Origin: Actinacidiphila bryophytorum
GTDB taxonomy: Bacteria > Actinomycetota > Actinomycetes > Streptomycetales > Streptomycetaceae
Length of the DNA: 64,000 nucleotides
Direction: 5' to 3'
NCBI RefSeq assembly: GCF_016916835.1
Contig: NZ_JAFFIX010000016.1
Location: forward strand, 62,001 to 126,000
How positions within the stretch are numbered: the stretch's first letter is position 1; each line of letters starts with the position of its first letter. The notes under the pieces were generated by a model that searched no databases, was not told where the DNA came from, and was given only the letters and a program-made list of their open reading frames with translations. Both the position numbers and the translations under genes were made by a program. This document shows, one piece after another, positions 43,984 through 53,531 of the stretch.

Positions 43984-45270
43984 GTGAGATCCAGACTCCT
44001 CCCCGCAGCCGCCGCGCTCGCCCTGGCGGCCGTCGCCGGACTGAGCGCCTGCGGCTCGTCCGACTCCTCCGACTCCTCGGACTCCGCGGGCGGCGGCACG
44101 CCGGCCCCGGCGAAGCTCACCGTGTGGATCATGCAGGACAGCATGTCCGACGGGGTGCTGAGCCGCTTCAAGACCGGCTTCGAGGCCGCGCACAAGGGCA
44201 CCACGCTGGACATCCAGATCCAGCAGTGGGACGGCATAGGCCAGAAGATCACCAGCGCGCTGGCCAGCAAGGACGCGCCGGACGTGATGGAGGTCGGCAA
44301 CACCCAGGTCGCGCAGTACGCGGCCAGCGGCGGGGTGAAGGACCTCACGGACAAGGTCGCCGACCTCCAGGGCTCCGACTGGATCCCGGGCCTCGCGGAG
44401 CCGGGCAGGATCGACGGCAAGCAGTACGGCATCCCGTGGTACGCGGCCAACCGCGTGGTGATCTACAACAAGGACCTCTTCGCGAAGGCGGGTATCACCA
44501 CCCCGCCCAAGACCCGCGACGAGTGGATCCAGGACACCACCAAGCTCAACACCGGCGGCGACGACGGGATCTACCTGCCCGGCCAGACCTGGTACGCGCT
44601 GGCCGGCTTCGTCTGGGACGAGGGCGGCGACCTGGCGGTCAAGGACGGCGACCAGTGGAAGGGCGCCCTGGACACCCCGCAGGCCAAGGCGGGCATGGCC
44701 TTCTACCAGCAGCTGCAGGCCCTCGGCAAGGGACCCAAGGACGCCGACGAGGCCAAGCCGCTGCAGGCGGACGTCTTCGCCAAGGGCAAGACCGCGCAGA
44801 TCATCTCGGTGCCGGGCGGCGCCGCGATCATCGAGAAGTCCAACCCGGCGATGAAGGACAAGATCGGCTTCTTCCCGATCCCCGGCAAGACCGCCGACAA
44901 GCCGGGCGCGGTCTTCACCGGCGGCTCGGACCTGGTGATCCCGGAGGCCTCGCAGCACCAGGCGCTGGCCTACGAGGTGGTCAAGGCGCTGTCGGGGACG
45001 GCCTTCCAGACCGACATGGCCAAGGAGATGAGCTACGTGCCCAACCGCACCTCGCTCGCCTCGGTGCTGGCCGACAACCCCGGTGCCTCGGTGATGGCGG
45101 TGGGCGCGGCCAACGGGCACGCCACCCCGAACTCCCCCAACTGGGCCGCGGTCGAGGCGAACAACCCGATCAAGCAGTACATGACGCAGGTGCTGACCGG
45201 CGCCGACCCGCACGCGGCGGGCAAGACCGCGTCCGAGGCCATCACCAAGGCGCTCAACACCGCTTCCTGA
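43984..45270 (+). CDS. Extracellular sugar-binding lipoprotein (DasA-like)
   Basis: A 428-residue solute-binding protein of ABC family CUT1. The signal peptide ends in the lipobox LSAC with Cys23 as lipid anchor, followed by a Ser/Asp-rich stretch. KLTVWIMQDSMSDG...QQWDGIGQKITSALASKDAPDVMEVGNTQ and GIYLPGQTWYALAGF closely follow DasA, the chitobiose binder of S. coelicolor. GTG 43984 has GAGGTGA upstream. The GH20 gene downstream supports N-acetylglucosamine oligomers as ligand. Confidence 0.88.
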   Translation: MRSRLLPAAAALALAAVAGLSACGSSDSSDSSDSAGGGTPAPAKLTVWIMQDSMSDGVLSRFKTGFEAAHKGTTLDIQIQQWDGIGQKITSALASKDAPDVMEVGNTQVAQYAASGGVKDLTDKVADLQGSDWIPGLAEPGRIDGKQYGIPWYAANRVVIYNKDLFAKAGITTPPKTRDEWIQDTTKLNTGGDDGIYLPGQTWYALAGFVWDEGGDLAVKDGDQWKGALDTPQAKAGMAFYQQLQALGKGPKDADEAKPLQADVFAKGKTAQIISVPGGAAIIEKSNPAMKDKIGFFPIPGKTADKPGAVFTGGSDLVIPEASQHQALAYEVVKALSGTAFQTDMAKEMSYVPNRTSLASVLADNPGASVMAVGAANGHATPNSPNWAAVEANNPIKQYMTQVLTGADPHAAGKTASEAITKALNTAS

Positions 45271-45324
45271 CGGCCCGGTTCCGCCGCCACCGCCCCATCA
45301 CCACCCCACCCCGGAGGGATCACC

Positions 45325-46293
45325 GTGCTCACCGCCCGTTCCGCCGATCGGCGACCCGCCGTCGTGGAGCCGCCGCCGGCCGCTCCCCGGCCGCGACGGC
45401 ACCGCCGCCTCGGTGCGGTCTGGCCGTATCTGCTGGTCGCCCCCACCGTGCTCGGTGCGGCGTTCCTGCTGGTCTATCCACTGGTCAGAAACACCGTGAT
45501 GTCCTTCCAGCACTTCGGACTCGGTGAGCTGATCCGGGGCGGGGCGACCTGGGTGGGGTTCGCCAACTACCGCACGGTGCTGGACGATCCGGAGTTCTGG
45601 ACGGTGGTGCGGCGCACCCTGTGGTGGACCGGGCTGAACGTCGTGCTGATCATGGTGCTGGGCACCCTGGTCGCGCTGATGCTGGTCAGACTCGGGCGGC
45701 GGATGCGGTTGGCGGTGATGAGCGGACTGGTGCTGACCTGGGCGACGCCGGTCATCGCCGCCACCACGGTCTTCCAGTGGCTGTTCCAGTCCCGTTTCGG
45801 AGTGGTCAACTGGGCACTGGTCAAACTGGGCTTCGACTCCTACCGCGACTACTCCTGGTTCGCGCACGGCGGCTCCACCTTCGCGATCCTGGTGGTCCTG
45901 GTGGTGTGGCAGTCGGTGCCGTTCGCGGCGCTGACCCTCTACGGGGGCCTGACCACGATCCCGGTCGAGCTGTACGAGTCGGCCAGGATCGACGGCGCCG
46001 GCGCCTGGCAGTCCTTCCGGCTGGTCACCTTCCCGATGCTGCGACCGCTGTTCGCGCTCGTCACCTCGCTCGAAGTGATCTGGTGCTTCAAGGCCTTCAC
46101 CCAGATCTGGGTGATCAGCGAGGGCGGCCCGAACGGCGCCACCACGACGCTGCCGGTCTACGCCTTCCAGATCGCCCAGTCGCTGCACAAGTACGACCTG
46201 GGGGCCGCGGTCTCCACCCTGACCGTCGTGATCCTGCTCGCCGCGCTGGTGTTCAACCTGCGCCGGATGTTCCGCCAGGAGGGCGCGCTGTGA
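45325..46293 (+). CDS. Sugar ABC transporter permease (MalF/DasB-like)
   Basis: A 322-residue membrane protein with six helices. The EAA loop reads ELYESARIDGAGAWQSFRLVTFPML, where the transport ATPase docks. GTG 45325 follows GGAGGGA. It pairs with the next permease; no ATPase gene is in the operon, so a shared MsiK-type ATPase is expected, as for das in S. coelicolor. Confidence 0.92.
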   Translation: MLTARSADRRPAVVEPPPAAPRPRRHRRLGAVWPYLLVAPTVLGAAFLLVYPLVRNTVMSFQHFGLGELIRGGATWVGFANYRTVLDDPEFWTVVRRTLWWTGLNVVLIMVLGTLVALMLVRLGRRMRLAVMSGLVLTWATPVIAATTVFQWLFQSRFGVVNWALVKLGFDSYRDYSWFAHGGSTFAILVVLVVWQSVPFAALTLYGGLTTIPVELYESARIDGAGAWQSFRLVTFPMLRPLFALVTSLEVIWCFKAFTQIWVISEGGPNGATTTLPVYAFQIAQSLHKYDLGAAVSTLTVVILLAALVFNLRRMFRQEGAL

Positions 46294-47165
46294 CCGCTCT
46301 GACCACTGGTAAGGCACCCATCGCGGTGCGGCGCCGCCGGATGCGGATGGGCCGTCTGCCGCTGAACCTGGCCGCACTCCTCACCCTGGCGGTGTCGGTG
46401 TTCCCGGTCTACTGGATGGTGGTGACGGCCTTCAAGCCGTCCGCGGACATCCAGTCGGACACCCCGTCCTTCCTGCCGCTGCACCCGACGATGGCGCACT
46501 TCGGCACCGCGGTGCACTCCCCCGGCTTCGGCACCTTCTGGCGCAACAGCCTGACGGTGACGCTGAGCGCGGTGCTGATGTCGCTGGTGGTGGCGCTGCT
46601 CGCGGCCTTCGCCGTGGGACGGATGCGCTGGCACGGGCGGCGGGCCTTCATCCTGATGGTCTTCGTCGCGCAGATGGCGCCCTGGGAGGCGCTGCTGATC
46701 CCGATGTACGTGATCGCCCGCGACACCGACATGCTCGACAGGCTGTCGATGCTGACCCTCGTCTACTTCATGACGACGCTGCCCTTCACCATCGTGACGC
46801 TGCGCGGCTTCCTCGCGGCGATCCCGGTGGAGCTGGAGGAGGCGGCGCAGGTCGACGGCTGCACCCGGCCGCAGGCCTTCCGCCGGGTGACCTTCCCGCT
46901 GCTGGCGCCCGGGCTGCTGTCCACGTCGCTGTTCGGCTTCATCACGGCGTGGAACGAGTTCGCCTTCGCCAACACGCTGATCATCAAGAACCAGGACGCC
47001 CGCACCCTGCCGGTCTGGCTGTCGTCGTTCAGCAACGTCTTCGGCACCGACTGGGGCGCCACGATGGCCGCTTCCTCGCTGTTCATGCTGCCGGTGCTGG
47101 CCGTCTTCCTGGTCCTGCAGAACCGTGTCACCTCCGGAATGACCGCGGGCGCCGTCAAGGGCTGA
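46290..47165 (+). CDS. Sugar ABC transporter permease (MalG/DasC-like)
   Basis: A 291-residue partner permease, starting at GTG 46290 in a four-base overlap with the previous stop. The EAA loop is ELEEAAQVDGCTRPQAFRRVTFPLL. Hydrophobic segments fit six helices. It completes the membrane part of the amino-sugar importer. Confidence 0.92.
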   Translation: MTALTTGKAPIAVRRRRMRMGRLPLNLAALLTLAVSVFPVYWMVVTAFKPSADIQSDTPSFLPLHPTMAHFGTAVHSPGFGTFWRNSLTVTLSAVLMSLVVALLAAFAVGRMRWHGRRAFILMVFVAQMAPWEALLIPMYVIARDTDMLDRLSMLTLVYFMTTLPFTIVTLRGFLAAIPVELEEAAQVDGCTRPQAFRRVTFPLLAPGLLSTSLFGFITAWNEFAFANTLIIKNQDARTLPVWLSSFSNVFGTDWGATMAASSLFMLPVLAVFLVLQNRVTSGMTAGAVKG

Positions 47166-47288
47166 CCCGCAACGCACCTCCCCCCCGCCTGCCGCGCTCG
47201 CGCCGAGCGCGTATCCCGCGCTGCCCCCGTGCCGCCCGATCCCCGCCCCCGGCCGCCGGGGGCCAGGGAGACCTGGAGAGCCACCGCC

Positions 47289-48785
47289 GTGATCATTCCG
47301 CACCCCACTCACATCGCCCGTATCCCCGGCCACTTCACCTTCGACGAGTCCACCACCGTGCGGGCCTCGGGCGACGCGCTCGGCGCCGCCCGGCTGCTGC
47401 GCACGCTGCTCGCCCCCGCCACCGGGCTGCCGCTGCGGCCGTCCCCGACCGGCACGGTCGTGCTGGTGGTCGACACGATGCTCGGCGGCCTCGGCGAGGA
47501 GGGCTACGGCCTGACGGTCGGACCCGACGCGGTGCTGCTGCGCGCCGCCCGCCCGGCCGGGCTGCTGCGGGGTGTCCAGACCATCCGCCAACTGCTGCCC
47601 GCGCAGGCCCTGTCGGCCCGCCCGGTGGCCGGCGTGCCGTGGCAGATCCCGGGGGTGCAGATCACCGACGTGCCGCGGTTCGGCTGGCGCGGCGCGATGC
47701 TCGACGTGGCCCGGCACTTCCAGCCGGTGTCCTTCCTGCGGCGCTTCACCGACCTGCTGGCCTTCCACAAGCTCAACGTGCTGCACCTGCACCTGACCGA
47801 CGACCAGGGCTGGCGGATGCCGTCGGCCGCCTACCCCGCGCTGACCGAGGTCGGCGGGGTGCGCGGCGGGGAGGTCCCGCACGCCGGCGCCTACACCGCC
47901 GCCGAGCTGCGCGGCCTGGTCGCCTACGCGGCCGAGCGCGGGGTCACCGTCGTCCCCGAGATCGAGATGCCCGGACATGCGCGCGCGGCCCTGGCGGCGT
48001 ACCCGCAGCTCGGCAACGTGCCGGGCCGGGCGCTGGATGTGTGGACGCAGTGGGGCGTGTGCGACAACGTGCTCGGCGTCCACGACGAGGTACTGGACTT
48101 CTGCAGGACCGTGCTCGGCGAGGTCCTCGACGTCTTCGACTCGCCGTATGTGCACGTCGGCGGCGACGAGTGCCCGGTCACCGAGTGGGAGACCAGTACG
48201 GCCGCGCAGGCCAGGGCCGCGGAGCTGGGACTCGGCTCGCCCAAGGACCTGCACGGCTGGTTCCTCGGGCAGGTCGGCGACTTCCTGCTCGCGCAGGGCC
48301 GCCGCCCGGTGTGCTGGGCGGAGGACTCGGGTGCGCTGCCCGCCGACTTCACCGTCATGCCCTGGCGGGACGCCGCCCACGGCCTGGCCGCCGCCCGCCG
48401 CGGCCACGACGTCGTCATGGCCCCCTACCGCAGCACCTACCTGGACTACCCGCAGTCCGCCGACCCCGACGAGCCGCCGGGCCAGGCCGGCGGCATAGTG
48501 GACCTGGCCGCGGTCCACGCCAACGAGCCCGCCCCCGCCGACTGGGAGCCTGCCGCGGCCGCCCGGGTGCTCGGCACCCAGGCGCAGCTGTGGACCGAGT
48601 ACGTCAGCACCGCGGCGCACGCCGAATACCTCGCCTTCCCCCGGCTGGCCGCACTGGCCGACCGGGCCTGGAACCCGGCCAGTGACTGGGCGACCGACTT
48701 CCGCCCGGCGCTGCGGCTGCACGAGGCCCGCCTGGACGCGCTGCGCGTCCCGCGCCGCGGCCCCGCCGCCGCCATGACCGCCTGA
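47289..48785 (+). CDS. GH20 beta-N-acetylhexosaminidase
   Basis: A 498-residue glycosidase without a signal peptide, so probably intracellular. An N-terminal GH20b-like domain (IARIPGHFTFDE...) precedes the barrel with HLHLTDDQGWRMPSAAYP and the catalytic pair Asp293-Glu294 in HVGGDECPVTEWE. It would split imported chitobiose to N-acetylglucosamine with substrate assistance. GTG 47289 lies 123 bases after the permease stop in the same direction, matching the das gene order in other streptomycetes. Confidence 0.93.
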   Translation: MIIPHPTHIARIPGHFTFDESTTVRASGDALGAARLLRTLLAPATGLPLRPSPTGTVVLVVDTMLGGLGEEGYGLTVGPDAVLLRAARPAGLLRGVQTIRQLLPAQALSARPVAGVPWQIPGVQITDVPRFGWRGAMLDVARHFQPVSFLRRFTDLLAFHKLNVLHLHLTDDQGWRMPSAAYPALTEVGGVRGGEVPHAGAYTAAELRGLVAYAAERGVTVVPEIEMPGHARAALAAYPQLGNVPGRALDVWTQWGVCDNVLGVHDEVLDFCRTVLGEVLDVFDSPYVHVGGDECPVTEWETSTAAQARAAELGLGSPKDLHGWFLGQVGDFLLAQGRRPVCWAEDSGALPADFTVMPWRDAAHGLAAARRGHDVVMAPYRSTYLDYPQSADPDEPPGQAGGIVDLAAVHANEPAPADWEPAAAARVLGTQAQLWTEYVSTAAHAEYLAFPRLAALADRAWNPASDWATDFRPALRLHEARLDALRVPRRGPAAAMTA

Positions 48786-48850
48786 CCGCACCACCCCCCA
48801 TGACCACCCTGCACCGACCCAGCCACCACCCCACTGGAAAGGGATCACCC

Positions 48851-50332
48851 GTGTCAGGAAACACAGACCCGAGCACCGCCCGCACCCGGAAGCCGCGGCT
48901 CACCCGGCGGATGCGCACCGCGATGGCGGCATGCGCGGTGGCCGGCCTCGGCTGCGCCGCACTCACCGCACTGCCCGCCGCGGCGGCCCAGGACTCGCTG
49001 ACCGCTCAGTACCGCACCAGCGCGACCGGCGCCACCGCGGACCAGGCCGAACCGTGGCTGGAGGTGACCAACACCGGGTCGAGCACCGTGCCGCTCAGCC
49101 GGGTCACCGTCCGCTACTACTTCCACTCCGACGGCCCCGGTGTGACCTACCGCTTCGCCTGCTCCTGGGCGGTCAGGGGCTGCGCCAACGTCACCGGCAC
49201 CTTCGGCACCCTGCCCAACCCCACCGCCACCGCCGACCGCTATCTGGAGATCGGCTTCACCGCGGGCGCCGGCTCGCTCGCCCCCGGGCAGAACACCGGC
49301 GACCTGCAACTGCGCTTCTACCGGGCGGACTGGCAGACCCTGACCCAGTCCGACGACTACTCCTTCAACGGCGCGCAGACCTCGTACGCCAACTGGCCCA
49401 AGCTCACCGTGCAGGACGCCGGCGCGGTCGTCTACGGCACCGCCCCCGCGGGCAACGACCCGACCGATCCCCCCACCACCCCGCCGACCACACCGCCCAC
49501 GTCACCGGGCGGCGGCGACCCCGACGCGGCCTCGCTCTTCGACGACTTCTCCTACACCAGCAGCTCCGACGCGGCAGTGCAGCAGCACGGATGGACGGTC
49601 AAGTCCGGGCAGGGCGGCCCGGGTGTCGCCGGCGCCACCTGGTCGCCGCAGGACGTGACCTTCGTCGCCGACGGCTCCAACAAGGTGATGAACCTGCGGC
49701 TCACCACCGACGGCACCGCGTCCGGCACCAAGGAGACCGAACTCCAGACCACCGCACGCAAGTTCAAGAACGGCACCTACGCCGCCCGGGTCCGCTTCGA
49801 CGACACACCGACCGGCGGCCCCGACGGCGACCACGTCAACCAGACCTTCTTCACCTTCACCCCGCTGAACGCCCCGATGGACCCGGACTACAGCGAGCAG
49901 GACTTCGAGTACCTGCCCAACGGCGGCTGGGGCGAGACGCAGAACATCATGTACGAGACGTCCTGGGAGACCTACAACCCCGACCCGTGGAACGCCGTCA
50001 ACACCCACGGCCAGCAGTACGGCAGCCTGGACGGCTGGCACGACCTGCAGATCACCATCGACAACACCAGCATCACGTACTACATCGACGGCCAGGTCGT
50101 CGCGACCCACGGTGAGCCGTACCTGCCCGAGACGCCGCAGTGGATCGACTTCAACCACTGGCTGATCGACGTGGCCGGGCAGACCAGCAGCACCCCGCGG
50201 TCCTACGACGAGCAGGTCGACTACGTCGTCTTCGTCAAGGACCAGGTCCTCACCCCCGCCCAGGTGAGCGCGAAGGTCGCCGGCTACCGGGCGGCGGGCA
50301 CCGCCTTCACCGACACCGTGCCCAACCCGTAG
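48851..50332 (+). CDS. Secreted CBM3-GH16 glycosidase
   Basis: A 493-residue exported enzyme. The twin-Arg-containing signal (TRRMRTAMAACAVAGLGCAALTALPAAAA) is probably cut after Ala46. A cellulose-binding type 3 domain follows (~47-200: QYRTSATGATADQAEPWLEV...), then a Pro/Thr linker (~205-225) and a GH16 beta-jelly-roll domain. The catalytic motif is E349-Q-D351-F-E353, the ExDxE form. Expected action: endo-cleavage of beta-glucans (lichenan, laminarin or similar). GTG 48851 is preceded by GGAAAGGGA. It is spaced 65 bases from the GH20 gene. Confidence 0.9.
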   Translation: MSGNTDPSTARTRKPRLTRRMRTAMAACAVAGLGCAALTALPAAAAQDSLTAQYRTSATGATADQAEPWLEVTNTGSSTVPLSRVTVRYYFHSDGPGVTYRFACSWAVRGCANVTGTFGTLPNPTATADRYLEIGFTAGAGSLAPGQNTGDLQLRFYRADWQTLTQSDDYSFNGAQTSYANWPKLTVQDAGAVVYGTAPAGNDPTDPPTTPPTTPPTSPGGGDPDAASLFDDFSYTSSSDAAVQQHGWTVKSGQGGPGVAGATWSPQDVTFVADGSNKVMNLRLTTDGTASGTKETELQTTARKFKNGTYAARVRFDDTPTGGPDGDHVNQTFFTFTPLNAPMDPDYSEQDFEYLPNGGWGETQNIMYETSWETYNPDPWNAVNTHGQQYGSLDGWHDLQITIDNTSITYYIDGQVVATHGEPYLPETPQWIDFNHWLIDVAGQTSSTPRSYDEQVDYVVFVKDQVLTPAQVSAKVAGYRAAGTAFTDTVPNP

Positions 50333-50425
50333 GCCCGTGCGCCGCGTCCGGCGGGTTTCCGTTATCCGCCGGACGTGGCAGCGTCTCCTGTCCGAGGAGA
50401 CGTGACGGACGGAGAGTGGAGCAGC

Positions 50426-52369
50426 ATGCGTGCAGGCGACCGTGTCGGACCCGACCCCGCGCTGGTGGCCGCCGCGCGCGCCGGCGATCAGCGGGCGCTC
50501 GACCGGCTGGTCGGGCAGTGCCTGCCGCTGGTCTACAACATCGTGGGCCGGGCGCTCGACGGGCACGACGACGTGGACGACGTGGTGCAGGAGACCCTGC
50601 TGCGGGTGGTGCGGGGCCTGGCCGACCTCCGCGACCCGGCGGCCTTCAGGTCCTGGCTGGTGGCCATCGCCGTACGCCAGGTCCGCGACCGCGAGCAGGC
50701 CCGCAGGGCGTCCTGGCACCACCAGACCGCACTGGACGCCGCCGAGCTGATACCCGACCCCGCCTCCGACTTCGCCGCCGTGACCATCCTGCGGCTCGGC
50801 CTGACCGACCAGCGCCGCGACATCGCCGAGGCCACCCGCTGGCTGGACGGCGACGACCGCACGCTGCTGGCGCTGTGGTGGCTGGAGGAGACCGGCGACC
50901 TCGGCCGCTCGGAACTGGCCGACGCGCTCGGCCTGACCCGGCAGCACGCGGCGGTCAAGGTGCAGCGGATGAAGGAGCAGCTGGAGACCTCCCGCACCGT
51001 CGTGCGCGCCCTCGGCGGCGGCGCCGACTGCGCCGGGCTGCGGCACCTGACCGGCGGCTGGGACGGGGTGCCGAGCCCGCTGTGGCGCAAACGCTTCGCC
51101 CGGCACATCCGCGGCTGCGCCGACTGCACCCGGCGCGGCGGTGCGCTGCTGCCGATGGAGCGGCTGCTCAGCGGGCTGCCGCTGCTGCCCGTCCCGGTCG
51201 GCCTCGGCGGCCCCTTCGCCGCGCACTCCCCCGCCGCCGCTGCCGCCGGCAGCGGCCCCGTACCCCCCACCCCAGGTCCGCGCACCGCTCCGCACCCGCA
51301 CCCCCCACGGCGGAGCGGTGCGCGGCACGGCGGCCGGGCACGGCCCCGGCTGCTGCACGGCCCCGCCGGGGTGACCGGCGCCGCCGCCGGCACCGTCGCC
51401 GCGGTCGCGGCGGGCGCGCTGCTCGCGGTGCACCTGACGGCGGGCCAGGACGGCGCGCCCGCGGCCGGTGCCGCCGCCCCCCGGCCCGCGGCCACCATCG
51501 CCGCGAGCGCCACCACGACGCCGCCGCCCACCACCGCCTCGCGGAGCCCGACGACTCCCACCCCCACGGTGAAGAAGACCACGAAGCCGCCCGCCACCCG
51601 CGCCCCCGCCGAGGCCGCCGCACCGCCGGCGCCGCCGGCCACGTCGGCGCGCAAGGGCGTCGGGGTGTGGACCTTCAACGGGGTGAACTCAGCGCTCGAC
51701 AAGTCCGGGGCGGCTTGGTATTACACCTGGTCCACCACCCACAGCGGGGTCAGCGGCCCCGGCTTCGTCCCGATGGTCTGGGGCGGTGCGAGCGCGGGCG
51801 CCGACGCACTGGCGCAGGCCGAGAAGGCAGGCCCCTACCTGCTGGGCTTCAACGAGCCCGACATGTCGGCGCAGAGCAACATGACGGTGGACCAGGCACT
51901 CGCGCTGTGGCCGAAGCTGGAGGCCGCGGGCAAGGTGCTGGGCAGCCCGGCCGTCGCCTACGGCGGTGACACCGCGGGCGGCTGGCTCGACCGCTTCATG
52001 TCCGGCGCGAAGGCCAAGGGCTACCGCGTCGACTTCATCGCACTGCACTGGTACGGCGGCGACTTCAGCACCCCGAACGCGGTCGCACAGCTCAGGTCCT
52101 ACCTCCAGGCGGTGTACGACCGCTACCACAAGCCGATCTGGCTCACCGAGTTCGCGCTGATCGACTTCTCCGACGGCACCCGGTTCCCCACCGACCAGCA
52201 GCAGGCCGCCTTCGTCACAGCGGCGGCGAAGATGCTCGACGGGCTGCCGTACCTGCAGCGCTACGCCTGGTTCGGGCTCGGCGCCGACGACAGCAAGCCC
52301 AGCAGCGGCCTCTTCCACAGCGGCGCCGTCGAGACGCCCGCGGGGCGGGCCTTCGAGGCGGCCCGCTGA
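50426..52369 (+). CDS. Membrane-spanning ECF sigma factor fused to an outer GH128-like domain
   Basis: A single 647-residue chain. Residues ~8-80 are a sigma-70 region 2 (ALDRLVGQCLPLVYNIVGRAL...DVDDVVQETLLRVVRGL) and ~140-195 region 4. A zinc anti-sigma motif H227-x3-C231-x2-C234 follows, then a membrane helix at ~313-338 and a Thr/Pro-rich outer linker. Residues ~411-647 form a glycosyl-hydrolase catalytic core with Glu477 in GFNEPDM and Glu575 in WLTEFALIDF, the acid pair of GH128-type enzymes. Sensor, anti-sigma and sigma are thus in one protein. It would have to be cut to free the sigma part. Confidence 0.88.
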   Translation: MRAGDRVGPDPALVAAARAGDQRALDRLVGQCLPLVYNIVGRALDGHDDVDDVVQETLLRVVRGLADLRDPAAFRSWLVAIAVRQVRDREQARRASWHHQTALDAAELIPDPASDFAAVTILRLGLTDQRRDIAEATRWLDGDDRTLLALWWLEETGDLGRSELADALGLTRQHAAVKVQRMKEQLETSRTVVRALGGGADCAGLRHLTGGWDGVPSPLWRKRFARHIRGCADCTRRGGALLPMERLLSGLPLLPVPVGLGGPFAAHSPAAAAAGSGPVPPTPGPRTAPHPHPPRRSGARHGGRARPRLLHGPAGVTGAAAGTVAAVAAGALLAVHLTAGQDGAPAAGAAAPRPAATIAASATTTPPPTTASRSPTTPTPTVKKTTKPPATRAPAEAAAPPAPPATSARKGVGVWTFNGVNSALDKSGAAWYYTWSTTHSGVSGPGFVPMVWGGASAGADALAQAEKAGPYLLGFNEPDMSAQSNMTVDQALALWPKLEAAGKVLGSPAVAYGGDTAGGWLDRFMSGAKAKGYRVDFIALHWYGGDFSTPNAVAQLRSYLQAVYDRYHKPIWLTEFALIDFSDGTRFPTDQQQAAFVTAAAKMLDGLPYLQRYAWFGLGADDSKPSSGLFHSGAVETPAGRAFEAAR

Positions 52370-52370
52370 C

Positions 52371-53468
52371 TCAGCCCGCGGTGAACGCCACCTCGTGCGC
52401 CACGCCCGGGTCCGCGGCGGCCAGCAGCCGCAGGCCGTCCCGGGTCAGGGCCTCCCGGTCGGCCGCGGACAGCGGGACGAAGGGCGTGACGGCGACGGCC
52501 GCCGCGCCCTTGGCCCGGTCGAAGCGCCATGTGCCGGCGACGAAGCCGTCGACGAGGATCGTGCCGCGCACGATGCCGTTGACGGTCATCACCCGGGAGC
52601 GGTAGGCCTCGGGGACGACACGGGTACGGTCCGCGTGCGACAGCACGAGGTTGTCGAAGTCCGCGACGAAACGGGCCGCCACCGGCAGGTCGGGGTCGGC
52701 CAGGTGCGCACCCGGCAGGTCGTACAGCGTGCGGCCGTCCGCCGCCTGATACGTCAGCAGGTCCATGCCGGCGAAGACCTCCTTCAGCCCCGTCATGCTG
52801 CTCCACTTCTGCATGTCCGCCGGGCCCGCCGGGCCGAAGGCGGCCAGATAGCGGCGGACCAGGTCCTGCGGGTCCGGCGCGGTCAGCGGTGCCCCCAGCC
52901 AGTCCTCCAGCAGGCCGTACACCGGCTGCCCGCTCACCCCCCACACCCCGCGCGGCGGCAGCTGGGCCAGCGGCACCCAGGAGCGCAGCGCGTTGACCAG
53001 CGAGGCCGGGTCGGCCTCGGGAAAGCGGTCGGCGAAGGCGGTCCGCAGCTGCGCGGGCGTACGCGGCTGCTCGCGCAGCAGCCCGCACGCGTAATCCACC
53101 ACCGCGCCGCGCTCCGCGGGCGCCGCGCCCGCGGCCCACTGCGAGCCGCGGAAGGTCCGCTCCAGCATCGGCCCGAGCCAGTGCCGCAGCCGCAGCGCGT
53201 CGGCCGCGGTCACCAGGTGCACGGTGCCGCGCATCAGCACCAGCCGCACCAGCTGCCGGCCGGTCAGCAGCTCCCCCACCTCGGCGAAGTCGAAGCCGGG
53301 CAGCCGCGACCACAGGCCCGGGTAGGGGGAGGCGGGAGTCTGCGACTGCAGGCCCATAAGGTGCTCGACTGCATCCGCTACGCCCGTTTCTGCGTGTTCC
53401 AGGAGGAGCTGCCGTTCCAGCAGGGTGCGGTTGAGGGTGCGGTCGCTCAGCGGCGGGGTGGTGGCCAT
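52371..53468 (-). CDS. AlkZ-like winged-helix DNA-binding protein
   Basis: A 365-residue protein of the HTH_42/AlkZ family. The Gln-x-Gln motif used by AlkZ glycosylases occurs as MGLQSQTPASPY, and MRGTVHLVTAADALRLRHWLGP and the C-terminal LVDGFVAGTWRFDR are typical. Family members unhook DNA interstrand crosslinks and protect against genotoxic natural products. ATG 53468 has divergent spacing of 63 bases from the DUF4132 gene; its stop is two bases from the convergent sigma-fusion stop. Confidence 0.82.
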   Translation of the reverse strand: MATTPPLSDRTLNRTLLERQLLLEHAETGVADAVEHLMGLQSQTPASPYPGLWSRLPGFDFAEVGELLTGRQLVRLVLMRGTVHLVTAADALRLRHWLGPMLERTFRGSQWAAGAAPAERGAVVDYACGLLREQPRTPAQLRTAFADRFPEADPASLVNALRSWVPLAQLPPRGVWGVSGQPVYGLLEDWLGAPLTAPDPQDLVRRYLAAFGPAGPADMQKWSSMTGLKEVFAGMDLLTYQAADGRTLYDLPGAHLADPDLPVAARFVADFDNLVLSHADRTRVVPEAYRSRVMTVNGIVRGTILVDGFVAGTWRFDRAKGAAAVAVTPFVPLSAADREALTRDGLRLLAAADPGVAHEVAFTAG

Positions 53469-53531
53469 GGCTCCTACGGTAGGGGCCGATGCGGACGGTT
53501 CCGGTCCGCAACGACCGGTGAGGGGGACGCG

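Noticed and set aside
45468..45483. A good DasR-like site (GCTGGTCTATCCACTG) inside the permease gene
   Set aside because: It matches the consensus well but encodes a conserved hydrophobic membrane segment (LLVYPLV) and is far from a promoter; probably chance.
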